DNA from: Sphingobium amiense
GTDB taxonomy: Bacteria; Pseudomonadota; Alphaproteobacteria; Sphingomonadales; Sphingomonadaceae
Assembly: GCF_003967075.1 (NCBI RefSeq)
Contig: NZ_AP018664.1
Coordinates: 2,604,001 to 2,668,000 of the forward strand
Direction of reading: 5' to 3'
DNA: 64,000 nt
The notes under the pieces were generated by a model that was not told the origin of the DNA, did no database searches, and was given only the letters and a program-made list of their open reading frames with translations. A program made the translations under genes and the position numbers. Shown piece after piece: positions 34,683 to 43,623 of the stretch. Each line of letters starts with the position of its first letter. The first letter of the stretch is position 1.

Positions 34683-37547
34683 TCAGAACCTCGCTCTGAT
34701 GCCGGCGCGGTAGGCGCGGCCCAGCGTGTCATACAGACCCGGACTCGTGCCGGAGTTCAGGAACGGATTGGCCGCAAGCGGTGCGACGACGGGCGGCGCC
34801 CGATCGAATATATTGTCGACTGCCACGTAAAATTCCGGCTGTCCCGGAAGGCTCCGCAATTTCCACGCGAATGATCCGTCCAGATAGAAAACCGGCGAGA
34901 CGCGATTGCGGGAGATTGATGCTGCGGTGAAACTGTTATCGACCACGCCGGAACCGATGTAGCGGCCGGTCAGATTGACGGTCGCAGGACCCTGCACATA
35001 ATTTGCGGACAGTGTCGCCTGAAGATCCGGAAAAAAGGCCGACAGGGCGCCGAAGGGCGAGGTCTGGTTGGCGACTTCGCCCGCATAGTCCTTTTTTGTG
35101 ATGCCGGTGTCCACGGTCAGCTTGTCCACGCGATTGATCAAGGCGCGCAAGGTCAGGTTGCCAAGTCCATCGTGCCACTCGGACAGATCCTTGCGATAGG
35201 ATAGTTCGATGTCGAAGCCGGTGTTCAGGATGCGGCCCGCATTGATCCCCGCAAGGCGAAGAGCCGTGATATGCCCGCTATTGTCCCGCGTGATATAGGA
35301 GCAGACGACCGCGATCCCCTGATAGCAGAGGTCGACCGCCTGCTGGGCGCTGGACGCCAGCGTCGTGATGCCGCCCTTTATGTCGATGCGGTAATAATCG
35401 AAGGACGCCTGGAAACCGGGCAGCCAGGAAGGCGAATAGACGACACCCAGGCCAAGGTTCGACGCAATTTCCGGCACCAGATTCGGGTTGCCGCTGGTAA
35501 GGTAGGCAGCAACGGTATCGGCGCGGCCCCCGTTGAATGGATCGGTAACGGTCGAGGTAATCGGCGCGTTCGCAAAAAGGTCGGCGATGTTGGGCGCCCG
35601 GATGTCGCGGGAGCGCACCGCGCGGAACAGCAGATCGTTGACCGGCCGCCAGGTGGCGCCCAGTTTCCAGGTCGTGACATATCCCGATGTGCTGTAGTCG
35701 GTGGCACGCAGTGCGCCGTTCAGTTCGAGCGATTGCGCGAAGGGAAGATCCTTGGCCAGCGGTATGACCGTTTCGAGGAACGCTTCCTTCACATTATAGG
35801 CGCCGTTCGTCGGCTTGAAATTGCCTGAGAAATAGCCGTTCACCAGCGACAGGGCGTCGGAGGTTTCGTGAGTGGATTCCTTGCGATATTCTGCGCCGAA
35901 CGCCATCGAAACCGGGCCTGCCCATGTCGAGAAAGGCTCACCCTGGATGCTCGCGGCCGCAACCTGCTGCTCTATTTTCGAATGCCGGATCGCCGTGCCC
36001 AACACCCAGTCTTTCGCGGCCTGCGAAGCAACGCCCGTCCCGATGATGTTGAGCGGAACGCAGCCGTTTGAAGGGTTTCGGCAGACGATCGCGCCCTGCG
36101 CGTTGAAGACGGCGTCGATGGCCTGATTATAGCGTGCGGTGATGGACTCGTTGTCGACGCGATTGACGAGGTTCGTCCGGCCATATTGATAATAGGCGTT
36201 CCACGTCCAGCCGCTGCCGAACATCCCGTCAAGACCCGCGACAGCGCGATAGGTTTCAAGGGAGTTGCGAACGTCCAGCTTCCCCAGATCCTGATTCCAT
36301 GTGCCGAATTTGACCTGCGACAAACCGGCATTCGCCATGGCCGTGCTGACACTTGCGGGCAGGAAGGCGTTATCCGCCTTTATGATGAGGTTACCGAGCT
36401 TGAACTGATAGACCGAGGGGTTGAACACCCGCGAACTGCCGAAGGAGCCTTCGCCGTAGACGGTGATGTCGTCCGACAATTTATAACTCAGCCGACCGAA
36501 CAGATTGCGGTTATGCACCTGCAGCGCGAGCGGAACAGACGCCGCGATGTCATTTTTTTCACCGCCGATCATCAGATTCGATGTGCCGGTGGCGGCGCCG
36601 AACTGGAACTGCGTCGGGACGCCGCCCGCGCCGAACTGAATCCCCTGGAGCGGCCCATTTGCCGGGTCCCTGATGATCAGGCCGCCGGCGGTCGCGGTCG
36701 AAAGATTGACATCGGAGGCGAAAATGCGTGCCGGGCCGCCGGCGACCGTGTTGCCCACCAGCTTCGTGCTGTTGAACCATGATCGGGAATCGGTGCTGAA
36801 AACGCCTGCCTGGTTGGACGCCGATCCGCTGATTTCGAAATGGCCCCGATCGTCCGCGAAACCGGTGCCGAAGGTGGCTTCGATCTTGCCGCTTTCGCCG
36901 TCGCCCCTTTCGGTAATTCCGCCCTGAATATCAATTGCTAATCCGTTGAATTTCTTGTTCAAAATGAAGTTTACGACGCCCGTGACGGCATCCGAGCCAT
37001 AGGCCGCCGATGCGCCCCCGGTCACGATGTCCACGCGTTCGACGAGCTGTTGGGGGATGGTATTGATATTGACATTGCCGCTGGGGTTCGAGCCAACGAC
37101 GCGGCGGCTGTCTAGCAACACCAGCGTCCTTGTAGCGCCCAGCGCACGGAGGTTGAGAACGTTGAGGCCGCCGGTCCCGTTGCTGCTGCCGATATTGGCG
37201 GCACGGGGTGAAAAGCCGGTCGAGAGGGCGGGCAATTGATTGACGACATCCGCGATGTTGTTGGGAGAACTGGCCGCGATCTGCGCCACGCCCAATACGG
37301 TGGTCGGCGTCGGCGCCTTGAAACCGTCGCGCTGCACGCGGGAGCCGGTGACGACGATGTCGGTATCGCCCGACGGGGCGCCCTGCTTCGCCTGCTCAGC
37401 CGATGGTGCAGATTGCGGATCAGCAGTTTGCGCGAAAGCATGAGCCGATAGCATCTGCGCGCACAGGGCGACGCCAAGCGCCGTCGCATTCCGCAGTCGC
37501 GTTACCGGTTTCCGACGCTGCCACTTACGATCCTGGAACCCTGCCAC
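34683..37547 (-). CDS. TonB-dependent outer-membrane receptor
   Basis: 954 aa. An N-terminal signal (ALGVALCAQMLSAHAFAQ), TonB-box-like DTDIVVTGSR, plug domain (NNIADVVNQLPALSTGF; GLNVLNLRALGATRTLVLLDSRRVV; VERVDIVTGGASAAYGSDAVTGVVNFILNKKF) and a beta-barrel ending in aromatic Phe (GRAYRAGIRARF). The plug with GATRTLVLLDSRRVVGS is typical of large sphingomonad receptors for peptides or aromatic and steroid compounds. A GTG start at 37545-37547 is chosen because AGGGAGA lies 6 nt upstream. Ligand unknown; neighbours suggest a peptide-like substrate. Confidence 0.93.
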   Translation of the reverse strand: MAGFQDRKWQRRKPVTRLRNATALGVALCAQMLSAHAFAQTADPQSAPSAEQAKQGAPSGDTDIVVTGSRVQRDGFKAPTPTTVLGVAQIAASSPNNIADVVNQLPALSTGFSPRAANIGSSNGTGGLNVLNLRALGATRTLVLLDSRRVVGSNPSGNVNINTIPQQLVERVDIVTGGASAAYGSDAVTGVVNFILNKKFNGLAIDIQGGITERGDGESGKIEATFGTGFADDRGHFEISGSASNQAGVFSTDSRSWFNSTKLVGNTVAGGPARIFASDVNLSTATAGGLIIRDPANGPLQGIQFGAGGVPTQFQFGAATGTSNLMIGGEKNDIAASVPLALQVHNRNLFGRLSYKLSDDITVYGEGSFGSSRVFNPSVYQFKLGNLIIKADNAFLPASVSTAMANAGLSQVKFGTWNQDLGKLDVRNSLETYRAVAGLDGMFGSGWTWNAYYQYGRTNLVNRVDNESITARYNQAIDAVFNAQGAIVCRNPSNGCVPLNIIGTGVASQAAKDWVLGTAIRHSKIEQQVAAASIQGEPFSTWAGPVSMAFGAEYRKESTHETSDALSLVNGYFSGNFKPTNGAYNVKEAFLETVIPLAKDLPFAQSLELNGALRATDYSTSGYVTTWKLGATWRPVNDLLFRAVRSRDIRAPNIADLFANAPITSTVTDPFNGGRADTVAAYLTSGNPNLVPEIASNLGLGVVYSPSWLPGFQASFDYYRIDIKGGITTLASSAQQAVDLCYQGIAVVCSYITRDNSGHITALRLAGINAGRILNTGFDIELSYRKDLSEWHDGLGNLTLRALINRVDKLTVDTGITKKDYAGEVANQTSPFGALSAFFPDLQATLSANYVQGPATVNLTGRYIGSGVVDNSFTAASISRNRVSPVFYLDGSFAWKLRSLPGQPEFYVAVDNIFDRAPPVVAPLAANPFLNSGTSPGLYDTLGRAYRAGIRARF

Positions 37548-37891
37548 AATAGTCTCCCTGTTTAAGTGCCGCGACGGGCCGCCAGATAATCTCAAGATTA
37601 TATTCGCAGTTTCAATCTCAACAAAAACTGCATTATTAAATCGCGCTGTCTTAAATAATCAAAATAACTTATTATTATTTCTTCGAAACAAATATCGTCA
37701 ACTTTTGAAATTCTATATTTAATTACGCAATTTTCGGAGATTTTTTGTTATAGGAACAATCGCATGATTCCCGCCTGCGGATGCAGACTTGCCCATAGCG
37801 GTATGTTCCGAATCAGAAATTATGTTCTGTATCGGAACGTTTGCACTATTGCAGAAATATGGCAATAGGGTGCTGAAGTTTGAGCCAGATC
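37548..37891. promoter_or_regulatory. Divergent promoter region of the TonB receptor and XRE-cupin regulator
   Basis: This 344-bp gap is strongly AT-rich from about 37600 to 37765, unlike the rest of the window, and holds no convincing gene. It contains an imperfect inverted repeat at 37805-37838 (listed separately) near the regulator gene. It must carry the promoters for both divergent genes; specific -35/-10 boxes cannot be assigned with confidence. Confidence 0.6.
37805..37838. promoter_or_regulatory. Imperfect inverted repeat, candidate XRE-cupin operator
   Basis: GTTCCGAATCAGAA and TTCTGTATCGGAAC form facing 14-nt arms with two mismatches around a 6-nt centre, ending 54 bp before the XRE-cupin ATG. 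Position suggests autoregulation and control of the divergent TonB receptor. Confidence 0.5.
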
Positions 37892-38473
37892 ATGAAGCCC
37901 CGGTTATCCCTTGCCGAATCCCTGCGCACGGTCCGCAAAGAATGCGGGCTGACGCTTGCCGAACTCGCGTCGCGCACAGGACTGCCTCGAACCACGCTTT
38001 CGAAGGTGGAGAACGGCAAAGCGTCGCTGACCTACGAAAAGCTCGTGCAGGTGGGTGAGGGACTGGGGGTGGACATCGCCCGCCTCTTCGACGCGAAGGG
38101 CCATAATCCGGAGGCATCCCGCTCCGCCCATGCCCGACGGCTCGCCGTCACACGGATCGTTGACGCCGTAGCGGTCGAATCCGACAACTATGTCAATTCC
38201 TACCTGTCGATGGATCTCTTGAGAAAAAGAGCCAATCCGATCGTTTCCACCGTCAAGACAAAAACGATTGAAGAGTTTGGCGAATGGATTCGCCACGAGG
38301 GCGAAGAGTTTGCGTTCGTCATCGAGGGAGAGATAGAATTTTGCTGCGAGGATTATGCACCGGTGCGTCTGAAACAGGGGGATTCGGTGTATTTCGATAG
38401 CGGCATGGGGCATGCCTATCTCGCAGCGTCAGAGGCGCCTTGCCGCATCCTGTCCGTTTGCATTCGTGAATAG
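37892..38473 (+). CDS. XRE-family regulator with C-terminal cupin domain
   Basis: 193 aa. The HTH (SLAESLRTVRKECGLTLAELASRTGLPRTTLSKVENGKASLTYEKLVQVGEGLGV) is followed by a cupin sensor (GEWIRHEGEEFAFVIEGEIEFCCEDYAPVRLKQGDSVYFDSGMGHAYLAA). This PuuR-like layout is used by regulators of amine, amino-acid or peptide catabolism. ATG at 37892 is used; an upstream TTG is possible. A close architectural relative lies at 60590-61267, also beside a TonB receptor. Confidence 0.88.
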   Translation: MKPRLSLAESLRTVRKECGLTLAELASRTGLPRTTLSKVENGKASLTYEKLVQVGEGLGVDIARLFDAKGHNPEASRSAHARRLAVTRIVDAVAVESDNYVNSYLSMDLLRKRANPIVSTVKTKTIEEFGEWIRHEGEEFAFVIEGEIEFCCEDYAPVRLKQGDSVYFDSGMGHAYLAASEAPCRILSVCIRE

Positions 38474-38601
38474 TTCTGATGGGGCAAGGCATTGCTCCCC
38501 CCTCTCTCTCCTCATGGGGAAAGGAACGGGTTGGCCGGCTTGCGGAGACGAAGCAGAGATTAACCTCTAGCGCCCATCTCCTGACCGCCGGCGCATTTGC
38601 C

Positions 38602-39378
38602 TTAATCTCCCGCTGCTACAAAATCTTCCACGAGGGTTTCGTTCGAGGTCCAGAGCGGCACCGTGCGTATCTGCCCCAGCTTCGCGAAGACGCCCGCCAG
38701 TCGATCGTCCGGCGAACCTTGCTCGAAGACCGAACTGAACAACGGGCCGAAGCCGTCGAAATGATCGGCATCCACCTCGCACAAATGTATCTGGTTCCAG
38801 TCGATTTTCAGCTCAGGGTTCCGATACAGGACCGCCGCCGTTTCCATCGACCTGAAGGTTCCGATTCTATTCGTTTGGACGAGAGTCGCGGCGGCAGGCC
38901 CGAAATATTCCGCCATATAGTCCCGATATTCGCCGAGATGGGCGGGTAGCACATCAATATATTCCAGCGACGCCTGCCATTCGGTCCGACCGGCCGAGCC
39001 TTGCCAATCATGCGGCAGGACAAAGCTGGAAGGACTGGTCAAAAGTATCTCCGCGCGGAGCAGTTCCACTCCCTTCGCCTGTGGCTTCAGGACCAGTTCG
39101 GATATGACATCAGCGGGCACTATTTTACGGAAATAGCTCAGTTCAAGGTGACTCCACTCCGACACATCGGCTGCATTCCCGAAGACCGAGCGTTGGCGGT
39201 AAAGAGAATATCCCAGACATGCGTCCCCAAGCCGCGCCCAGTTGGCGGCCTGCGCCTCGAGCAGGGTCGCGGCGTCACGATCCCGCACCTGTATCGCCCG
39301 CGCGAGTATCACGAGGCGATCGCCAGGCTCTACCGACGCCACATGCGGATGATGAGCGCGCCGCTCATTTTCGGTCAT
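38602..39378 (-). CDS. Protein of unknown function, possible tandem dimeric alpha/beta-barrel domains
   Basis: 258 aa, no family recognised. Codon use and a continuous frame over about 780 bp support a real gene. Two halves look similar in pattern: strand-helix segments such as DRLVILARAIQVRDRD and ASLEYIDVLPAHLGEYRDYMAEYFGPAAATLVQTNRIGTFRSMETAAVLYR resemble ferredoxin-like dimeric domains (inference). No signal peptide or membrane helix. ATG at 39376-39378 (MTENERRAHH). Convergent with the XRE-cupin gene. Confidence 0.6.
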   Translation of the reverse strand: MTENERRAHHPHVASVEPGDRLVILARAIQVRDRDAATLLEAQAANWARLGDACLGYSLYRQRSVFGNAADVSEWSHLELSYFRKIVPADVISELVLKPQAKGVELLRAEILLTSPSSFVLPHDWQGSAGRTEWQASLEYIDVLPAHLGEYRDYMAEYFGPAAATLVQTNRIGTFRSMETAAVLYRNPELKIDWNQIHLCEVDADHFDGFGPLFSSVFEQGSPDDRLAGVFAKLGQIRTVPLWTSNETLVEDFVAAGD

Positions 39379-39583
39379 ATATTGTTTGCCCCTGATGTGC
39401 CTGAAACGGATGGGGCAGGAAAATATTGCATTTCGCTGACCCGAGCCTGACATGGGGTGCGCAGCAAGAGCCGCGGGCTATCTAGCGGCTCTGACGATGC
39501 TCTCGCCATCCGACCAACCGACGTGTTAGAGTCGCTACGAAAGACAAGCTCTTGCCAAGTCTTACGGCAATTTGGGGGTAGTT

Positions 39584-41629
39584 TTGCTGCGGATTATCAT
39601 GGGTCTGACCGTTGCGGCTGTTGCAGCAGCAAATACGGCATTCGCCGCCGACAAAGTTCAATATGGCAAGCCTGCCACCTGGGTATTGCCACCACCTGCG
39701 CCGACGGATGGGATTGCGCAGATTGGGGCGGCGGCGCGCACCATTTACTCTGATACGCAGACACGGATAGGCGACGACGGTGAAGATATTTACACGGCAT
39801 GGCGCGTCAGGCTGCTCACCGCCGACGCTTTGCCCATCGGCAATATTGCCACCAGTTGGAATCCTGCAAGCGGCTCTGTAACCGTCCATCAACTGCGCAT
39901 CTGGCGCGATGGCAAGCCGCTAGATGTACTGAAGAAGACGCGCTTCGCTGTCGTACGGCAAGAGGTAGACCTCGAAGCCTCCACGCTGACCGGAATCCTG
40001 ACGGCAAATTTGCAAACGCCCGGACTTCAGGTCGGCGACGAACTCGAGTTCGCAGCCACCATACACGGACGAGACCCGACCTTGGGCGACCATCATTTCG
40101 GCCTCAGTGCATTGCCGCCGCAAGGAAATCCGGGCGCTTATCGCATGCGACTGAGCTGGCCTGCGGGCCAAAAGCTGCGTTGGCAGGGAACGCCCGACAT
40201 GGGGGAACTCACGCCCAAGGCTGAGTATAAATACGAGGCGGTCGACTATATGTTGCGTGATCCCAAAGCCGCCACGCCGACCGATGGAGCGCCAGCGCGT
40301 TATAACGTCCGCCGGTTGCTGGAATATTCTGATTTCGCCGATTGGACAGATGTTTCCAAGCGCATGTGGAGACTTTTCGACGAAGCGTCGGCATTGAAAC
40401 CGGGATCGCAGCTCAGGCAGGAGATCGCAAAGATCGCCGCAGCCGACGAGAACCCGGCGGCGCGTGCCGAAGCCGCTTTGGCACTGGTGCAGAACCATAT
40501 CCGCTACGTCTATGTGGGGCTGAACGGCGGAAATTATCGCCCTGCCACTACAGACGAAAGCTGGACGCGCCGGTTTGGGGACTGCAAGGCCAAAACCGCA
40601 TTGTTGCTTGCCATCCTGCGTGAACTGGACGTTTCAGCAGAAGCGGTGCTGGTTCAGGCCGCTGGCGGCGACGGGATGGATCAGCGGTTGCCAAGTCCCG
40701 TCCTGTTCGACCATGTTCTGGTTCGCGCAACGATAGGCGGCAAACCTTATTGGCTGGACGGCACGAGGCTCGGCGATCAGCATCTTGCGCTAATCCCGCC
40801 ACCGCCCTTCCGCTGGGTGCTCCCGCTGCGCAAGGAAGGCGGGACACTGGAGTCCGTTGCGCCTGCCGTTCCAAAGGAGCCTCAACTGATCGGCTTCGAG
40901 GAAGTCGATATGCGCGAAGGAATAGCAAAGCCCGCCAAGGTGACGCTTCGTAATATTCTGCGCGGAGACGGAATCTATTCCATGCGAACAATGTTGGCCA
41001 GTCTGTCACCTGAGGAAACCGACCGCCAGTTGCAGAGCTATTGGCAACAACAGGCTGACTGGGTCGATGCGGATAAGGTTGAGTGGCGCTATGCCGACGA
41101 TCAGGCCGCGTTGATCCTCACCCTGACCGGACGGGGAAAGCTCGAATGGAAAGGCAGCGATGAAGACGGCTGGTACAGCTACATGCACGGTGCGGGTCTT
41201 TACGCCCCTAACAAACGGAAGCGTCCCAAGGAACAGGATCAGTCAGCTCCCTTTGCCATTGAATTTCCTCGCTTCCGCTGCTGGGCGACGGTGTTGCGCC
41301 TGCCCAAGCCCAACGGCAGCTGGCACTGGAACGTGGCGGGCAAGCGCATGCGCCGCACTCTCGGTGGTGTCGCCTATTGGCGGGGCATTTCAATCAATGA
41401 CAATGTCGTGCGATCCGTTCAATCCACCCGAAGTCTAACCCCGGAGATCAGCGCGGAAGATGTCCGGACCGCAAATGATCTCATTCCGGGCTTTGACAAT
41501 GATATGACAAGAGTGGAACAGGATTTTGCTTTGAAGGCCGACGTCGGCCGGAGCGAGCCCCTGCTCGACAAGGGCGATCAAATTGATTGGACCGCCGCCG
41601 ATACGCCGTGCCAGGGGCCGGGCAAATGA
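39584..41629 (+). CDS. DUF3857 / transglutaminase-like exported protein
   Basis: About 681 aa. A signal peptide (LLRIIMGLTVAAVAAANTAFA) precedes a DUF3857 domain (about 45-240; TADALPIGNIATSWNPASGSVTVHQLRIWRDGKPLDVLKKTRF) and a transglutaminase-like core with Cys in RRFGDCKAKTALLLAIL, His in FDHVLVRA and Asp in YWLDGTRLG. Such proteins occur in the periplasm of many sphingomonads with unknown substrates. TTG at 39584 has GGGGG five bases upstream; a TTG at 39572 and an ATG at 39599 are alternatives. The stop is 20 bp before the IS5 element. Confidence 0.85.
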   Translation: MLRIIMGLTVAAVAAANTAFAADKVQYGKPATWVLPPPAPTDGIAQIGAAARTIYSDTQTRIGDDGEDIYTAWRVRLLTADALPIGNIATSWNPASGSVTVHQLRIWRDGKPLDVLKKTRFAVVRQEVDLEASTLTGILTANLQTPGLQVGDELEFAATIHGRDPTLGDHHFGLSALPPQGNPGAYRMRLSWPAGQKLRWQGTPDMGELTPKAEYKYEAVDYMLRDPKAATPTDGAPARYNVRRLLEYSDFADWTDVSKRMWRLFDEASALKPGSQLRQEIAKIAAADENPAARAEAALALVQNHIRYVYVGLNGGNYRPATTDESWTRRFGDCKAKTALLLAILRELDVSAEAVLVQAAGGDGMDQRLPSPVLFDHVLVRATIGGKPYWLDGTRLGDQHLALIPPPPFRWVLPLRKEGGTLESVAPAVPKEPQLIGFEEVDMREGIAKPAKVTLRNILRGDGIYSMRTMLASLSPEETDRQLQSYWQQQADWVDADKVEWRYADDQAALILTLTGRGKLEWKGSDEDGWYSYMHGAGLYAPNKRKRPKEQDQSAPFAIEFPRFRCWATVLRLPKPNGSWHWNVAGKRMRRTLGGVAYWRGISINDNVVRSVQSTRSLTPEISAEDVRTANDLIPGFDNDMTRVEQDFALKADVGRSEPLLDKGDQIDWTAADTPCQGPGK

Positions 41630-41652
41630 AGTGGTGGTGAAGCAAGCCCTAG

Positions 41653-42762
41653 GGCGCGTGGACAAATTGGCTACTGCGCCAACTTCCAGATCAGGTGGCC
41701 TATGATGAAGTAGGTTGCGATGATGCCAATAGCTGCAAGAAAGCCTGTAAAGCCGGAAACGACTGTGCTGCGGAACCATCCACGTCCTGAAGCGAGCAGG
41801 CGCCTTTGCACGATTGCGTTTGTCGTGGCTGCCGAGAGCACCGCGACGATCACAACGAGGATTGTCAGCACTTCCATGTAACCATGCTCGCACGGAACCG
41901 GGCTTTCGCCAAACGATTGCCGCATGGGTTAGCGATTGACGTGGCACACTTGCCTTGATTCAAGGCTGCTTTTTGGAGGCAGGCTTGAGCCGGGGCGATT
42001 TAACCGAAGCAGAGTGGCGCGTTTTAAAGGACTTGCTGCCGATCGAGCCGGAGAACCGTGGCCGAGGCAGGCCACCTGAGCAGAACCGTTCGATCATCAA
42101 CGGCATTCTCTGGCGGCTCCGGTGTGGCGCTCCGTGGCGAGACGTGCCGCCCAAATATGGTAGCTGGAACACAATCTATCGGCGGTTCCGACGATGGAGC
42201 GAGGCTGGCGTCTGGGAAACGGTTGCGGTCACCCTGGCTGAGATCATGGCGGACAGCGGCCACTATAGCATCGACAGCACCACAGTCCGCGCCCACGTCT
42301 CGGCAGCGGGCGGAAAAGGGGGACTCATCGACGCGCTCTTGGCCGCTCGCGGGGCGGGTTCACCAGTAAGCTTCACTGCCTGGCTGATGCCCTCGGACGA
42401 CCGCTCGCCTTCATTCTGACTGGCGGTGAAGCAGCGGACTGCAAGGCGTATGATGCGCTGATCGATTTGCCCGAGCGCGCACCCGATGCCTTCCTTGCAG
42501 ACAAGGGTTATGACGCCGACGCCATCCGCGCGGACCTCGCCGAAAGGACGATCAAGGCCGTCATTCCGGGCCGATCAAACCGCCGTGTGAAAATCCATTA
42601 TGATCGGGTGCTCTACCGACAGCGCAATCGCATCGAGCGCATGTTCGGCCATCTCAAGATCAATCGCGCCATTGCCACCCGCTACGACCAACTGGCCAAC
42701 AGCTTCCTCGGAATGGTCCACCTCGCCACCGCCAGATACTGGCTCAAATTTGTCCACGCCGC
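41653..42762. mobile_element. IS5-family insertion sequence (1,110 bp) with a passenger gene
   Basis: The left end (41653-41668, GGCGCGTGGACAAATT) and the complement of the right end (42747-42762, GCGGCGTGGACAAATT) match at 14 of 16 positions. CTAG flanks both ends (41649-41652 and 42763-42766), consistent with a 4-bp target duplication. The element fills the short gap between two convergent host genes (stops at 41629 and 42773). It holds a frameshifted IS5-type transposase and a divergent 68-aa membrane protein. Ends this similar suggest a fairly recent insertion. Confidence 0.8.
41671..41877 (-). CDS. Small two-helix membrane protein carried inside the IS
   Basis: 68 aa: MEVLTILVVIVAVLSAATTNAIV forms one membrane helix and VVSGFTGFLAAIGIIATYFIIGHLIWKLA another, joined by a basic loop (QRRLLASGRGWFR). 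No family recognised. The stop codon lies 3 bp inside the left inverted repeat and the gene faces away from the transposase. ATG at 41875-41877; an upstream in-frame ATG (41925) is possible. Confidence 0.55.
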   Translation of the reverse strand: MEVLTILVVIVAVLSAATTNAIVQRRLLASGRGWFRSTVVSGFTGFLAAIGIIATYFIIGHLIWKLAQ

Positions 42763-42766
42763 CTAG
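41985..42766 (+). CDS. IS5-family transposase produced by -1 frameshifting
   Basis: The first frame (41985-42419) carries DLTEAEWRVLKDLLPIEPENRGRGRPP and the catalytic Asp in HYSIDSTTVRAH. The second frame, entered near the A4G5 run at 42314-42322, continues THRRALGRSRGGFTSKLHC, then Asp in FLADKGYDADAIR and Glu in RIERMFGHLK. Joined by a -1 slip the product is a full DDE transposase of about 260 aa. A TTG start at 41985 has GGAGG just upstream. The stop codon TAG comes from the flanking CTAG, so it depends on the insertion site. Confidence 0.85.
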
Positions 42767-42772
42767 CTGCGA

Positions 42773-43378
42773 TTAATCGGAAGCCTTTTCGATGCCCATC
42801 ACCATTCGCAATTTCTGCCGCACTGGCTTACCCGACGCATCTGTTTGTATGGGGAAATGCCTGCCCAAGACCTGGGCGGCGCATATTTCAGAAGGACCAG
42901 GCTCAACATCATTTAATGTCGCACTGCAGTCAGAGGTGGTTCCATCGGGATTCACATAGAAAGTCACCTTCATGATGTGAGGAATGGAAGGCAGTTGCGC
43001 GGGCGCGTCTGCATCTGGAAGCCGCCAGGTTATCCTGCCGTTGTATATGTCGGAAACAGACCTGCCTCTGGCATCTTTCGGGATTGTAAAGCGGGCGCGG
43101 ACCATAAGCTTGTCGCAGGTGGCGTTGTCGAGACTGGCAGACCCGCTACTTATGGTGACGATGCAGCGCTGGGGCATCCCTGCCCTGTCGATCTCCAGCC
43201 GGAATGCGGTGGTCCCTTCGATTTCGGCGCGCGCGGCCTCCATGGGATAATCGTCATCCGTGAACCATGTGCCCGGACTTGTTAGTGGGGTCGCCCTATG
43301 TTTGGGCTCAGCAGGGGCGGGCGCCGCGGCGACCGACAGAAGCGACAGAAACAATAAGTAAATGCGAGCATCTTTCAT
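42773..43378 (-). CDS. Exported protein with tandem TonB-C-like domains
   Basis: 201 aa. Signal peptide (MKDARIYLLFLSLLSVAAAPAPA), then two repeats with the TonB C-terminal pattern: the first has TTAFRLEIDRAGMPQRCIVTISSGSASLDNATCDKLMVRARFTIP, the second VTFYVNPDGTTSDCSATLNDVEPGPSEICAAQVLGRHF. Small proteins of this kind are frequent in sphingomonads, with no known role. Cys pairs may form disulfides. ATG at 43376-43378. Confidence 0.72.
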   Translation of the reverse strand: MKDARIYLLFLSLLSVAAAPAPAEPKHRATPLTSPGTWFTDDDYPMEAARAEIEGTTAFRLEIDRAGMPQRCIVTISSGSASLDNATCDKLMVRARFTIPKDARGRSVSDIYNGRITWRLPDADAPAQLPSIPHIMKVTFYVNPDGTTSDCSATLNDVEPGPSEICAAQVLGRHFPIQTDASGKPVRQKLRMVMGIEKASD

Positions 43379-43623
43379 CTGTCTATAGTGCAATAATGTC
43401 GCCAGATTTTCCAGCGATCAATCACGGTTTCGCAAACCGAACCCATCTGTCCAGATACGATAACACTGTCGTCCCCTTGCGAGGCTGCGTCTAACACTCG
43501 ATAGCCCGAAAACCAGTGGCGATGATCCGGATAATGCTCATTTTGGCAACGGGGTTTGGATGCGCCTGGCGACGAAGAACCAGGTCAATGGATCTGCCCA
43601 AGCAATTCACTATGAGGGGACAG

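Noticed and set aside
41630..41955. The small membrane protein as a normal chromosomal gene unrelated to the IS.
   Set aside because: The left inverted repeat and CTAG lie outside it, 14 of 16 bases matching the right end, so it is more likely inside the element; some doubt remains.
43465..43500. GTCGTCCCCTTGCGAGGC near the cas3 promoter, faintly like the CRISPR repeat.
   Set aside because: The stem is not conserved and the 11-nt handle is absent, unlike the element at 49509-49539.
43560..43610. Match of the guide's TCCATT to the complement of AATGGA upstream of cas3, as a second regulatory target.
   Set aside because: Only six bases match and the preceding bases are not TTC.
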